64,000 nucleotides of DNA from Pestalotiopsis fici W106-1 (GCF_000516985.1 NW_006917094.1:3100001-3164000), one strand, 5' to 3'. Positions 1 through 12,683 are shown, counted from the first letter of the stretch. Numbers and translations: made by a program. The notes: a model not told the origin generated them from the sequence alone.

Positions 1-1638
1 CATCAGTATTACGACAAGCACAGCAATGACCATGACTCCCAAATACGGAAGCCCAATCCACACTCCGCCTTGTTTCATTCCTAGGGAAAACAGACCAGCC
101 AACATTGGCGGACCGTACAGCCCCCCGACCGTGTCCACAATGCCGACGAGACTGAACAGCCGGGATCGATGTTGTTGATCCACATACAAGCTCATCAGAC
201 TGCGGGTAAGAGATGTCGCAGCCGAACCAAGCGCCAAGATGCAGAGCCCGGCGATGAACATCCACAATGTGGGCGCAATCGTCATGATGAAAAAGGCAAA
301 ACCCAAAATCCCAAAGGACCACCTTGCTAATGCCAAGTCACGCACTTGTTCGTTTGGCATCCGGAGAAAACTAGGGGTCTTGTCTCTTAGAAGAAATCTG
401 GAGATCCACGGGAGGAGGAGGAGAGCGTGGATGATTTGAAAGATGCCGTATCCCGATTGCACGTAGCCCGTTGACTCGATGGGGATCTCGTAGCGCTTTG
501 ACACGAACTGGACAAGAAACTGCGAGACGGATCCCGCGATAGGATTTGTGGTGAGACAGGTCAGCAGAAGGATGATGAGTGAAGCCGATTTGAACATGGA
601 CATTGAATGCCGCAGCTGCTTGGCCGCATGATCTAGATGGCCTCTAATGCCCTGTGGGCTGTCGTCGCTGTGCGGCTGCTCGGCAGACTCGCTCGGCTTG
701 TGCTGCATCGTCTCCGGTACAAACATGAAGGCGACGGCTCCGGCTAAAATGCAGCCCACGGCCACAAACATGACGGGCCAAGGACCAGCCACGCGCAACA
801 TGGCCGACGAGAGCGCTGGGGAGACCAGACTGCCGATCATGCTGCTCACGTGGATGCGCATAAAGGCCGTGGCTCGCTGGTCCTCGGGTATCACGTCGGA
901 TATCATGCTGAGAAGTATGGCCACCAGGACAGCCGAGCCGCCACCGACAACACGCCATAGGCTTGTTGTAGCAGCCAGGGTCACGGTAAAGGTTTGCAAA
1001 AAATACAGTATCGCCATGATCCAGAGAACCGACATGGCCAACCCGAGTAGGGCTATTGTGGCCACAAGCCTCCGACCAAGTCTATACGCCCTGTCAGTAT
1101 GATGGGGGAACTTATATTTGGCTTGCGAGGAGTAGAGTCCATCCCAGAGGCCCTCGCATTTTTGTACATACCGGTCTGCAGCGAAACCCCACGGAAGCGC
1201 AGCAAGTGAGCCGACGACAGCGTTGCATGCCTCAACCGTCGCAAAAATGATGGCCATCTTGCTCTGGATCTCGGGGATCTTGCACCGGGGATCCACGACC
1301 AGATCGGGGCCGCCCGCCCGGATACCGTGGGCCTCCTCGTAGTACTGGTCGCAGAGAAAGTTTTCGACGATCTTGGTCAACGGAATGTTGGCAAAGCCAT
1401 CGGCGCACGAGACGATCAGTAGAATCCCGCAAAAGATGAAGACAATGGTGTTGCCATTGTGCGTCTTGGGCACGTTGACGCTGGCAATCGAGGCAATCGA
1501 TGCCACCGACAGCATGGGCCGGTGCGGCGGGCGACGCTGATGCCGGGTGTTGTTGTTATTGCGTCCGACCTGGCCATTTTGCACCAGCGGCGTTTGCTCC
1601 GTAGAGTCTTGATCGTAGTCTTGCTCGTGGTCGTCCAT
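1..1638 (-). CDS. MFS transporter (3' end beyond the left edge)
   Basis: Major facilitator superfamily membrane carrier, substrate unknown. Two exons: 1172-1638 and 1-1090, with an 81-bp intron (1091-1171, GTATGT...ACAG) that restores the frame. About 519 residues are visible and the reading frame is still open at base 1. The start ATG at 1638 begins a hydrophilic, Asp/Gln/Asn-rich tail of about 60 residues. Several hydrophobic helices follow, and a motif-A-like loop (GFAADR...LGRR) spans the splice junction, as expected between helices 2 and 3. A central hydrophilic loop follows LAGAVAFMFVPETM. This layout is that of a 12-helix fungal MFS protein. It cannot be assigned to a drug, sugar or siderophore subfamily by eye. 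The upstream flank is a long intergenic region with no partner gene. Confidence 0.85.
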   Translation of the reverse strand, partial: MDDHEQDYDQDSTEQTPLVQNGQVGRNNNNTRHQRRPPHRPMLSVASIASIASVNVPKTHNGNTIVFIFCGILLIVSCADGFANIPLTKIVENFLCDQYYEEAHGIRAGGPDLVVDPRCKIPEIQSKMAIIFATVEACNAVVGSLAALPWGFAADRYVQKCEGLWDGLYSSQAKYKFPHHTDRAYRLGRRLVATIALLGLAMSVLWIMAILYFLQTFTVTLAATTSLWRVVGGGSAVLVAILLSMISDVIPEDQRATAFMRIHVSSMIGSLVSPALSSAMLRVAGPWPVMFVAVGCILAGAVAFMFVPETMQHKPSESAEQPHSDDSPQGIRGHLDHAAKQLRHSMSMFKSASLIILLLTCLTTNPIAGSVSQFLVQFVSKRYEIPIESTGYVQSGYGIFQIIHALLLLPWISRFLLRDKTPSFLRMPNEQVRDLALARWSFGILGFAFFIMTIAPTLWMFIAGLCILALGSAATSLTRSLMSLYVDQQHRSRLFSLVGIVDTVGGLYGPPMLAGLFSLGMKQGGVWIGLPYLGVMVIAVLVVILM

Positions 1639-2474
1639 CCTGATGGTTACGAGCTCGATCCAAAGCAATCACTTTGCACGAGAAAAAAACAAACAAAGCT
1701 GAGCTCTGGGGAAAAGGTTTGAGGGAAGCAAGAGAAGGAAATAAAGGTAAATTTCAGTTTATTACAAAGACCTTAAAGTCTTGTCAAATGCTGCTTCAGT
1801 CCGTCAGCTCGGCATCGCTCGGAATGGCCTCAGTCCGACCAAATGAATGACTCTATGTCTTTTTTTCTTGTTTTGCTTCGAGGTAGGTAAGGCTCCCGTC
1901 GCATTGATGGCAGGGCCGTATTATGTATGCGTCGGCGTCGGCCTGGAGTAAGCAATGTACATACATACCTACGGAGTAGACTCGGCCGTGTGTACCGTAC
2001 GTAGCCTCTGCGGAGCGTTTGATACGGGGGTCTGGGGGGGACAACTCATGAGTAGAATATACGTCAGAACGGCACAGCGTGACCTGGGCCAATGGTATCC
2101 TGGTCAAGATATGCCAGACATCGGAAATCGATTGCCAGATCAGCCACAGAGGCGCTCGTTTCACACTTTCACTGCTGCCAATTGGCAGGTCCTTTCTTAT
2201 CTCTTATCCCATTCCGAGGCCGAACTCCGACAGGGCGCTACTCCGTAGTAGTAATCCGACAGCCTTGATATTTACCTACAGCACTGTCCCATTGAGAGGC
2301 AAAACCAACCGTCATCTGTCCAGATACATATGAGTCACCACCAGGTCCAAAACGTGATTTCAAATACGCTCAATAGACACGGCATTCCGTAGTTGATGGA
2401 TGACGAGTTGAAGCCATGACAAGACGCGGCGAGTATATAACATGATCCACATGCTATAGCGAACCTTTTCCTTT

Positions 2475-2497
2475 CTAGAATGCACTAGACATTCTAG
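2475..2497. repeat. short inverted repeat
   Basis: Arms CTAGAATG and CATTCTAG (8 bp each) flank a 7-base loop. It is a perfect but short palindrome; it may be chance or a binding site. Confidence 0.5.
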
Positions 2498-4467
2498 CGC
2501 GAGCCTAAGCAATGCACTAAGGTTCAGGGACTACAAGCGCCACATACCTGTATGCTTGTGTGTCCGATATACTATAGTACATCGTATGGTCCATCTAACC
2601 AACGTCTGATGGAATCAGGCTGGACTTACTACTACGACTTTCAGCTTCCTGGTGAGAAACAAGGCAGCAGTATTCATGAAGCCGTCAAGGCGAAAATGTA
2701 TTCGGGGCTGTAATCTCAAGTGGGTTCAGGTCAAGAATGATGGACTGCCATTGGATGGGCTGAGATCGTACGATGCATCCATCAGCGAGTATGCAAGGAG
2801 TAGGTAAATACAAATTTACTTGTAGTTATTTAGATCGCACGTGTCTGCCCGATGGACTTGGTCAAATGTTTTATATATCTAAACAAACACCATATAGGAC
2901 CAATAAGACATGCCATGCTTGTGACTTGGGTTTAATTGCAACACAGGCTTGTACCTAGTATGCTCCCTTACATACTCTAGGGGGGGCCAACCACGATGGC
3001 AACGACCAAATCAGTCTCAGGTGCAACCGTCCATTTTGACAACATGTAACAACTATCTGGTTACATGATTTTTCAAACAAGATAAGCAGATTGGATAAAG
3101 CCATGAAGACTGAGAAATATTGGACCGACGAGTAGACGGAATCAATCGCCCTGATTGCGCCACTCAGTTGGTGATAGACTGTATGCAGTCGAGCGGCAAA
3201 GCTAATAATAACAAGCGATACTGGTGACCAGGTAGTTATCAGCAACGCATTTGTCATTATATGACTGTAAAGCTACAGATGCCTACCTACCTTACATACT
3301 AATCTGGATGCATCCTATATAGTGTAGCCATCTACTAGCCCCCCTCTTCTTCCAGAACCAACAACTACGAACCACTTACCTAACCTGGGTGATCGAAGGA
3401 GCGCGCAAATCACAAAAGACCCACACCGGTATGGCAGTACCCTGGATGGATCGTCTGGCTAGATCCCGAAATGCATTGTCAACAAACACGTAGAGCTCGT
3501 TACCATTCTCTCGGGAATTGCAATAATATCCCATTTGCTCCACCAAAGTGTGATCAATTGGGCATCCCTGTCGATATGGCAAACACTCGAGACACTCTTG
3601 TTCCTTGCACGCGAGCTGGGAGGCATTTCTGCTTCATCATTGTGAAGATGCATTTTCTACCAATGACAACAGTTGAATAATCATATCATATGCTTTCATG
3701 AGATATCATAAAAGGATTTTGACGTGAGACACACAATGTCTGGTGCAGCATGGAGCGGCAATAGTGTACTACCACGCTCTAATACAATCAGTTGACCGGC
3801 TTATTCTGTTGAAGTGGCCATGGGAATTAGAGCCCTCATTTCAATATATGATGAACGATCTTGGAAGATGCCTGCCATGGCCTCGTTGCGACCAAGAGGG
3901 TTCGGCCAATGGGATCTCTGCCAGCAGATTGATCGCTGCACGGCAGCTTGCATGAAATCTTGATCAGGTGCCTCTTTGTGGAACAAGTTTGCATCTTTTC
4001 TAGAACATTAATTTGCAGTGCCAAGTTGTGTACAACATGACAAATTCAACCTCACCATTGACCAGATCCAATTTTCATTGATGCAAACTGGCAAGAATCA
4101 CCAGTTACCCTGTGCCAAGATTGAGATGCACGCAGCCCCGCTGAATGACCCGAGCATTTGGTTGAAATGAAATGCGACAACAGAAGACGGTGTGAAAGAA
4201 CACCACAATCTGCACAAGGAAGAAGAAGAATCAATCAATCAATCACAAACTGCCGGCATACCAATGGACAGGGTTCTTGTAATTCCAAATCATAGAAGGG
4301 TGCTAGTTAGGCCTTGGTGTAGATCAAGACCTTGCATATTGGATTCATATTTCGGACTTTTACATGATGCATGTTGTAGACTTCTGCAGCCAACCGTTGG
4401 AGGCTGTTTCGTATCGTGCGCCGAGGCTACATACAGGACGCACTTTTCCTTTGTCTTGAGGAGCAGT

Positions 4468-4473
4468 ATAAAC
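4468..4473 (+). promoter_or_regulatory. TATA-like box upstream of F-box-like gene
   Basis: TATAAA lies about 190 bp before the ATG at 4660, a plausible core-promoter position for a fungal gene with a moderate leader. Assigned by motif and spacing only. Confidence 0.35.
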
Positions 4474-4659
4474 TCGACCGCTGGGACGGTTTGTTAGGAG
4501 AAAAGTCGAAACAGTTACTCAGTTGCCCCGAACACGATTCTTCTTATGTCGCATCGCCCGCATCACTATAGATTTTTGCTCCCTGGATTTCACTGTTTTC
4601 TGGGTCACTTAATTTGCTGATAAAGGCTCGACTAATACCGTCATCGCAAACTAGTCAAG

Positions 4660-5370
4660 ATGGCAATCTCGACAGCCTGTCGTCATGGGCCAAACTGTCC
4701 CAAGTGTCAAGGCCGCATCGCAAGATCCATAGGCCCTGTACAAAAAACGCCGCCACAAGCCAACGTGCAGAACAAGTCTCAAGACGACGCATTTCGAGCA
4801 ATTATCCTGCACCACTTGAGCGTAAACGATACCCAGCGCAGCCCGGGGAAAAGTCGTCTCTATACCCTTCCCCAAGAGGTTGTCAACATGATCGCAAGAC
4901 ACCTGCCCTACGAGACCCTGCTACTGCTACATACCCTGAGCAAGACCCTACAACGCATCATTGATCCCCAACTGGCCTCGGAAGCCAGCAAAATCAGCCT
5001 CGTGATGCGCGCGGAAAAGGACGGAACACACAACTTTGGCCGCCGTCCGCCACCACGACAGCAGATGCGGGACACAGCGACGGCGGCGACATGGACAGAC
5101 ATGCAGCCGCGCCTCGGGTGTTTTTGCTGTTTCCGCGTGCTGCCCGTGGGCGAGTTTGCCGCCGAGCAGCTGGCGCGCGACCCCTTTCGCCCCGCCACGG
5201 CGCCGGCGTCCTTTTTGCGCCGCTACTGCGTCCCCTGCGGTCTCGCCCGCCAGTGGCATTATCCCGGCGAAGTTATTGAGCGCCGGGATGCTTCAACGTG
5301 CTGGGTTTGCCAGTGCCGGCGGGCCTGGGACAAGTCGACGACCTTGTCGTGTCGATATTGCGGGAGTTAG
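4660..5370 (+). CDS. F-box-like protein with Cys-rich C-terminus
   Basis: 236 aa, single exon; the ATG at 4660 sits in a good AAG-ATGG context. Residues about 67-103 (LYTLPQEVVNMIARHLPYET..., then LLLLHTLSKTLQRIID) match the F-box pattern: Leu-Pro-x-Glu near the start, then a helix that ends at a Leu-rich stretch. F-box proteins usually link substrates to SCF ubiquitin ligases. A Cys-rich N-terminus (C7, C13, C16) and paired Cys in the last 90 residues (CFCC, CVPC, CWVCQC, CRYC) suggest a metal-binding module. This layout recurs in fungal F-box proteins of unknown target. The function beyond the fold is inferred. Confidence 0.75.
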   Translation: MAISTACRHGPNCPKCQGRIARSIGPVQKTPPQANVQNKSQDDAFRAIILHHLSVNDTQRSPGKSRLYTLPQEVVNMIARHLPYETLLLLHTLSKTLQRIIDPQLASEASKISLVMRAEKDGTHNFGRRPPPRQQMRDTATAATWTDMQPRLGCFCCFRVLPVGEFAAEQLARDPFRPATAPASFLRRYCVPCGLARQWHYPGEVIERRDASTCWVCQCRRAWDKSTTLSCRYCGS

Positions 5371-5855
5371 TATTATTTCTTCTAATTTCCTTGTTGTCAT
5401 TGGTGGCTGTCACTGTTTGAGCCCGTCACTAATGAGCCCTTTAAAGTGAATATGCCGTTGAGAAAGCCGTTGAAGAATATCGATTGGGGTGTATAATGAT
5501 TTGTGCGGGCAGTTCTACCACGGAGTGTGGTGGCAATATCAGTCGTTTCTAGATTCTACTTGGAGTGTTGTAGTGCCAAATCTCAATGGCCTCATGCATC
5601 TTTGCATGAGCAGGATATAATTCAAAGACATAGATAAAATACAAAGCGAGATACCCAGATAATAAAAATTGCAATAAAGGAAATGATCTATGCAAAAACA
5701 CCACTCCGTCGTGGGACCCAGGGACCAAACCCATCTAAGATGTAAAGAATACAAGGAAATATAGTATCACAGATGCAAGAAACATCATTCCCATGCCTTA
5801 TCCATTACTGCCATGCCATTTCCCAGGAGGGTTCTTAAAATGGAAAGCGTCAAAC
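5371..5855. other. intergenic between convergent genes
   Basis: AT-rich spacer between the F-box-like gene and the small minus-strand ORF. It presumably holds the 3' ends of both; no gene seen. Confidence 0.5.
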
Positions 5856-6023
5856 TTAGTTGTAGCCAGTGCGGCTTCTCCCCCTCCGAATTTCTTCCTC
5901 GGTTTGCTCCTGTTCAGCGGAATTCTCGCGAGACTTTCTGCCACCGCTCGAGCTTGAATCCTTCTTGCCGCCTTTGCCACGGGAGCTCTTGTCTCCCTTT
6001 TTGCTGGATCCTGAGTCAGGCAT
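5856..6023 (-). CDS. possible small basic Ser/Lys/Gly-rich protein
   Basis: 55 codons from the ATG at 6023. The product is hydrophilic and low in complexity: Ser-Lys-Gly-Asp repeats, GKGGKKDSSSSGG, then a Glu-rich and an Arg-rich end (EEEIRRGRSRTGYN). It has no signal peptide or membrane segment and is predicted to be disordered. A TATATAAA box 250 bp upstream on the same strand supports a real transcription unit. The same frame is open upstream to 6242, but that part looks non-coding. No family recognised. It could be a chance ORF, since low-complexity composition limits the evidence. Confidence 0.4.
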   Translation of the reverse strand: MPDSGSSKKGDKSSRGKGGKKDSSSSGGRKSRENSAEQEQTEEEIRRGRSRTGYN

Positions 6024-6270
6024 GATGTCTTGCTTCGTGACTGTTGCTTTATTGTGTAGATGTTGTGGTTGGCGCCGCGGAAAAGGATATCTTGTGATCT
6101 TATCGGTGATGATCCAATCTATGAATCTTTTTTCCTGAATTTTCTGGTTTGTAGACCCTTTATTCGGATAAACTTGGCTCAAAGCCAGCCGGTCCCGTAC
6201 ACTCGTAATTCTCTTTGACCGAGAAATGGATGCGATGTACACACAAAGACTGCTTGACAGAGTGGCGTAT

Positions 6271-6278
6271 TTTATATA
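6271..6278 (-). promoter_or_regulatory. TATA box for small minus-strand gene
   Basis: TATATAAA on the minus strand, about 250 bp before the ATG at 6023. It is a strong match to the TATA consensus. Confidence 0.4.
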
Positions 6279-7891
6279 GGGGTTGGGCTCGCTGGTATCT
6301 ATTCTGGTGTTAACGACACAAAGTCATGAAATAGTTATGAGTTGCCGTATTGACTTAAATGCCTGAGGGGGAAAGGAAGATTTTGTCCATTACACACCTT
6401 TGTTTGTTTAAGTGAGATGGGATGGGACGGGCACGACAGTAATCAATGGGATACTATAGCCGTTAAGTGCTCAGATGCGATTGACTGATGGAGAGTCGTC
6501 AGAAGAGAGTAGCTGAAGTGATTTATCTCCGAAAGATACACATCTTAAATGGCGGATGAGCCCGTATTTATACTTGGATGCCATCATGTTCGTTATGATG
6601 GGATGTTATAGACTGAATGTGGCTCGGGCTTCATGATTGTTCATAGGCAGCGAAGCGACTGCCTAGGATCTGGTTGGGATCGTTGTTCATTTTTCCGTCG
6701 ACCCCCGAGGCCTCTGTCCTCTGTTTTTGGTGATTGGCTCTTCCTTCTCACTTGATACACTGGGTAGGCTAGGGGATGCCGTGTGACTAATCTGTACCGA
6801 ATTTTCCCAAGAGAAGCTGGTTGTAGTCCCTGCTTAGGAATCTAGTCTTCTTCTCAATAGCAGGATCCCAGCTGGAGATTGCGTCTTGTTAGCATAATGG
6901 CGGTTAGCCACCAATGAGCATTTGCCATTGCCGAGTTTCGAAACCACATAGAGGCTGTAAGCCACCCAACGGCAATTTCCTTAGGATTTAGGGTATGATC
7001 CACTTGGTATATTCTTGGTATTGTGCAAATGGAAAACTCAAGATGTGGTTCGGTGTTTTTTTTCTCCCGGGGAGGGGGGGTTGACAAGAGCCGCCCGGGC
7101 AGCTTGGACAGGTGGCTCTCTGGACTCGGAGGCATGGGCACTGGCTTTGCGTCATGTGGGCTTTCCAGATTGGAGAAAAGTTCCTGGCAGAAAAAGATGT
7201 AGCGGATAAGTGGGTTGTCGACATGACTTGGGTGACTTGGGTTGCGTAAAGCTCGGTCGCTTACCCATGAACCAAAATGCTGGGACTGGTTCCATACGTA
7301 GGGATACTTTGTGGCATGCTCGTCCCGGAGGATTCATGTTGGCGCTGTCGAAGTTTACATGCATACATTGGGGCTCTGGTACCCAAACGATGAGTAGCTC
7401 GCCGCCGGCTTGCCGCGAGAGACATAGCATATCATACTGCGACAGAAGTGACCAAGACATCGGGGGATAGAAAATACCTAGTGAAGATCCCATGCTGGGA
7501 TCTTCATACCACCACTTGGTCGAGTTCATAGTGCTTCCTTCAAGAGTCATAATGCGGAACGTTCGATAGGAATTTTTGGGGAGGCTGTGCGATGGCAGTG
7601 ATCACACGGCGGGATGATGATTGTACTCGCATGCACGATTCTAATGGCATGGTACCTAAAAGCAGATGGTTCAAGAATAGTATGTATAGTCATGAATGAA
7701 GGACATGAAATGTGGCATAATGTTTAATCATGAGGATTAGGTGTTCTGCTTCGTGGTGGTCGGCTCTGAAGAGGCAATTGTATGAGGCGAAGCTCGTGGC
7801 TCTGCAAATGCCTCTACTACCACGGCTCCCTCTTGTCGCCACCTTCCGGGAGAGTGAGTTATCGACGTCAAGAATGATGACGCTGGGATAC

Positions 7892-7909
7892 AAAAAAAAA
7901 AAAAAAAAA
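7892..7909 (+). repeat. A18 homopolymer
   Basis: Eighteen consecutive A residues between a CGCTGGGATAC and a GTACAAG context. No element that it would terminate was recognised nearby. Confidence 0.9.
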
Positions 7910-10900
7910 GTACAAGATACGATTCTTGGGGGAAATGGAAAGAAGCTCGCATCTCTCGTCCCTGCATTAGCTTAGCCAGTGGCCGTTGAATGCCACTCTC
8001 CTCACACCTGTCACAATACATTCAGCTCTGCTGGCTACCTACTACGTAAACCAAGGGACTCTCGGGCTGCATGTAGGTGCATGTATACATAAGTGGATAC
8101 CTACTACTACTACTACGTACATGTATTGGTGCATGCGCAGTGCTTGGGGGCCGTAAAAAGCTATACATAGCTCAGCTGCAGCAGGCAGGCTCACATTGCA
8201 TGCCCTTACTGGGATTAATTTGGTATGTAGACATGACCCCCCTCTCCTCCCCTCCCCTCCCACTACAGAGCACCTGCACCCCATGCTTTTCTTTAGGGCG
8301 GCCAACCAATAAAGATTGAAAGTTCTGAGCTAGAATTGTTGAAGCTTTGTTGGTTGACAACCTACCTATATTGATAGTACTGAAACCAGGCAGCCTTGCA
8401 AACATAACTACATGCCTTTGCGGTAATACGTGGGGACACAGCTAACACTATATATCAATGGCAGGGTCTGGGCTCGGCCGTTAAAAGAAAAAAAAAATAA
8501 TGCTTGGTGTTGTACAGAAACAAGTACCACAACTTGAGCGGCCAGATCTAGATTTGGAAATGCAGACAACTCCTAGCTCTTTCCACCCGTCTGTTACCTG
8601 GGGCCGCTGTCAAATTACTCCATCTGTGTGACATGGACCGATGCTGCACTGAACTTCAATGACACAGGATTGGTAAATTCACCTACACAGTAGATACAAG
8701 CCAGAGTCGGTCAGGGACGCCCTTGAATGGGTCCTCGGATCGCTAGCGACCAGCAGGTAGATCATGGGACTGCACGAGGTGAGAAGGAGAGGGTTAGGAG
8801 CTTGCTGTTGTTGCGGCGGCCCTTGTATTGAAATTTCAAGCCGTGTGCATTCACTATTCTCTGGTCCAATATGTTGTCGTTGGTAGTGCTTTTGTAATGT
8901 TACCCTACCTATTTGTAGAAATTACACTGCTTCATCAGCCAAGGTGACCAGGGCAAGCAGGAAAGCGAATGCGATACTAATTCCCATTCACCCACCACAC
9001 CTTGACCTTCTCCAGACCCTGAACCGCCGCCCACAATTTTACCCTGCTTCTGCCCCACGCGGCAGCCACTACAGAGCAAGTAGGCCCTGTCTGCTGGTTC
9101 TAACCCAAGGTTAGTATCATCATTCGAGATATTTCCGCATCATCTTCGGCTCACTTGGGCTGTATACCATAACGGATATACGTACGTGGTAGAAACGTTA
9201 TGTTCAGCTAGTCCAGTATGGTTCCTTGTTCTAATCGGGGAAAGGTGGGTTCTGTATTGTCGGGTCGCTGCAGAATCACCAACGGCGCCCTTACATATTC
9301 TAGGGTATGTCCTTCGTCCTCGGGCCTGTATAATAATGGATCAAGTAACATGGTCTAGTGGACTTTTCCGGGAATCTATTCCTAGCGGCCCGTCGCCGTC
9401 GCCGGGCACCGGAAAACATGGTCAAGATACCCAGTCGTCCCGGTCGAGAGCCATGTAAACAATGATATGATCTAGTTGAACCCCTGCCAGAGGACTTCTC
9501 TAGCGGCACTTCGTGGATCCAGTTGGTTTGGGCTCTTCTGAACCTACCACCTGGGCCAAGGGGCTATCCAATATTGACTGTATAGCAATGGCATCAAAGG
9601 GAACTACCAAATGCCGGTGAGCGGCGCAGTGGAAGTCTCGCAAGTTATTTTCTGCTTTGAAGGATCGCATCGGCTGATTAGGAAAAGTCATGATGGTGTG
9701 CTAGGATAGATACCCACGGGATCCGCAAAAGATGAGCTTGCCGCCAATATGGGATGGATGTACATACGTACGTACGAACGTAGGGGGGGGAAAAAGGCCA
9801 AGCAAGCCAAGGTCAGGAATTCAGCAAGTCTTTCCCTTTGAAAAATTCCGTGGCACCAGAGATCCGCGGGACTGGAACTCCGCGTTACCGCTGCTAAGCA
9901 CCCTGTTCAAAAATGCCGATTGCCTTGACCTGGGTTATCTTACCTGGGTACCTTGCCTGTGCCCGACCCAGCGAGCAGTTTACCTACCTAATAAATGCTT
10001 ATAATCTAGGTACATATCTGTATTACCCACTTTGCATCCTGTTTCGGTTTCTCCTTCTTTTGTTGGGCGACTCATGCTAGCTTGCTATGCCACCCAACCG
10101 TCAAGCTTCTAGATCACGACGTAATTGCATTTTGAGAGTGTGATTGCAGACATGTTCCAATTTCAAGTGTTCCCTCAACACTGTCAATATTTCGAGCTTA
10201 CTACTTCGAGCGCCTGGGAATATGGCCCAGTAATTGTACACTCTGTATATGTATTTGTAACCGTGTTGGCAACTACATCCCATGATTGTGCCAAGCATGT
10301 TGTTGGACTTTGCACCAACTCTTCTATTTCGGTATCGAAGGATGCTTCATCTTGAGCCTCCACAAACGTAATTCTAGAATAGTCATATAGACAGACACGT
10401 TAGAACCTTCACCGGTCCATCTGAAACCAACAATTCAGTAATATTTCTTGGCTTATGTTCCTGCAGACTTTTGAGACGGCCATCAAAATGAATCCAGCTT
10501 ATACCTACCGTTTCCCATGGTTTTTCCACTCCCACCTTGTATATGTAGAAACCAAGAGGTACAAGTCATATCTCCGTACATAGCCGGAAACGTACACTCG
10601 AGTCCTGCGCAGGAACACGTAAGCGATCCTAAAACACGGGCGCCTACAAAACCGTCCCTCCATCCCTCTCGTCCTCGTGGTACGGGTAAGCAGTGTTACC
10701 GTCGCACCGCATGGCCGCGGGCCACGTTTATGCTTTATCATCAGCGCTGCAATTGCATCATGACACAGGGAGATATTTTTAATCGCCACATGGTTGTTCA
10801 GAGTGAAACGGAACATATGCATGGAACGATTTTGTGCAGGACACCATTACAAAAAGACGGCCCCCCAAAGTAAATGGCCCCCTTCAAGCTTATCAAACCC

Positions 10901-12683
10901 TCTAATATCAATAGCTCTTCTTTCGCGTATTCCTGACTTTCATCATGCCTGGTGGATTATCAAAAGTCGAAATGACGAGTAAGCTCCTGTTGCCATGGCA
11001 TGCCGGGCGTCAATGCATGAAAGTGCAAAAGTCCAACAAATAGTTTTCCAAAACCAAGAAGACGTGGCCAGTCAAGGTGACATACGTAAATAGGCAGCGC
11101 AATCGTGATCAGGGAAAGAGCAGCCATTGTGTTGGTTCATGACAGCCACCTTCTTATTCCCAATGCTTGTATGTGTACATCATGTCTTTTTTTGACCATT
11201 GACCGCCAGTTTCATGTCTCCCCAGATGTTGTGCGTCACTGCCGCTTCTCGAGCTGCAATGGTCAATTCAACAGAAAGTGGATGGAACCATTTTGCCCGA
11301 ATTTCTTTTATGGCGGTGGGAAGTAGATAGATGCCGCCAAGGCACGTGCAACATTTGGAGGACAATTGGCCATGACTGTCTTGGCCCATGTGCATTTCTA
11401 GAGATGAATCATCCACTCTTACTCAACTTGTCTTTTCCATGCGCCTGTCTACTCTCGATTTCTGTTGGCCTGGTCATGGACAACGATAGAACGCCCTGTC
11501 CTTGCTAGATATCATGGTATCAAGACAAGTCCCTATAGAATGCATTTCTGAAACAGCCGAGTCATTTCATGGCTGACCGATTGCGCATCACTCAGCGCCT
11601 TGCTAATCTATAAGAAGGCATACGAATGAAGATTTGAATAGAGGGCAAGTTTGTACGGCAAAGTTGAGCCCTTTCTCGTTTCGCGTGCTGCTCAAAAGCC
11701 TCCGTCCCTTGCTTTTCGATTCAAGCTAGACAGCCTTGCAAAATAGAACCTAAATGCGGTAGTTGTCCGTTTGAACTTCAATGCAAAGCCGACTGTCTTG
11801 ATGAGGTCATGCCACTTTTCAAAGGTTGGTCCCGGGATATGTCAATGTTGCAACAACAAACGAGGCTCGATAAGGTGAGTGATAAACCCTGACGTCGCTG
11901 CCTGCCACCAAACAAAGCACAATCGGGCTACAAATCAACCATTCGCCACGCTTGTATAACGCAGTGCTCCTGACAAAGAAAGGAGAACAGGCTTTGCAGA
12001 GTCATTACCAAGTTTGTGTGATTACATTTCTTATTACTTGTCGACGGGTTCTTCCCCGCTCGTTTGACTTTACTACTACAACAAATGCACGATTATTCAC
12101 GAGCTGGCAACCACAACAAGGTGAATGCAGTTGGTCAAACGGCGCCTATGGAACCAGAAATCTTGTTGTGTTTCTCACGCTCGATATGAAATACCCATGT
12201 TTTCTATTTATGCTTTTCAAAAAGCACAAAACTTTCTAGGCGAGATCTGGAAAAGTTAAGATACCTTGAAGCCTAAATTCGCCAGCAAGGTTCAGAATAC
12301 CCTAGCAAATTGTCCGTAGAAAACTCGTGCGTACACTGGCAACAGGACCTAGAAAATGGCCATCATTGTACCTGGACATCATTTTTACTACTACATGTCC
12401 TGAACAGATCGATATAGGAGGTATTTATTGAGTTTCAAGGACCAGAATGAGTATCATGATCATTAAAAACACCAACAATTCGTCCCTTCCATTGTCTTGA
12501 TCAAGTGCGCGCAACTCCCTATTGTTCAACGGTTTTGAGCAAGAACCTCTTAGCAACAATCCAACGCGTTTGCTTTCCAGCAACAATCAAACTCGTTTTC
12601 ATTCAAAGCCGCCGCCGCACGGACTTCTGAAAATATCTATAAGTAAGTGGCTGGCTTCTGAAGTTTTGACCTGTCCGCCGTCC

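Larger units (their letters stand above)
1639..4659. other. intergenic, no gene recognised
   Basis: About 3 kb between divergent genes (MFS leftwards, F-box-like protein rightwards). Short ORFs occur on both strands, but none has recognisable domains, a plausible intron structure or a consistent frame. It probably holds both promoters. Confidence 0.6.

Noticed and set aside
6880..6960. tRNA-like A-box and B-box resemblance
   Set aside because: TTAGCATAATGG and GAGTTTCGAAACC resemble A and B boxes, but no cloverleaf stems can be paired.
9350..9420. A-box-like TGGTCTAGTGG
   Set aside because: No B-box and no acceptor-stem pairing; not a tRNA.
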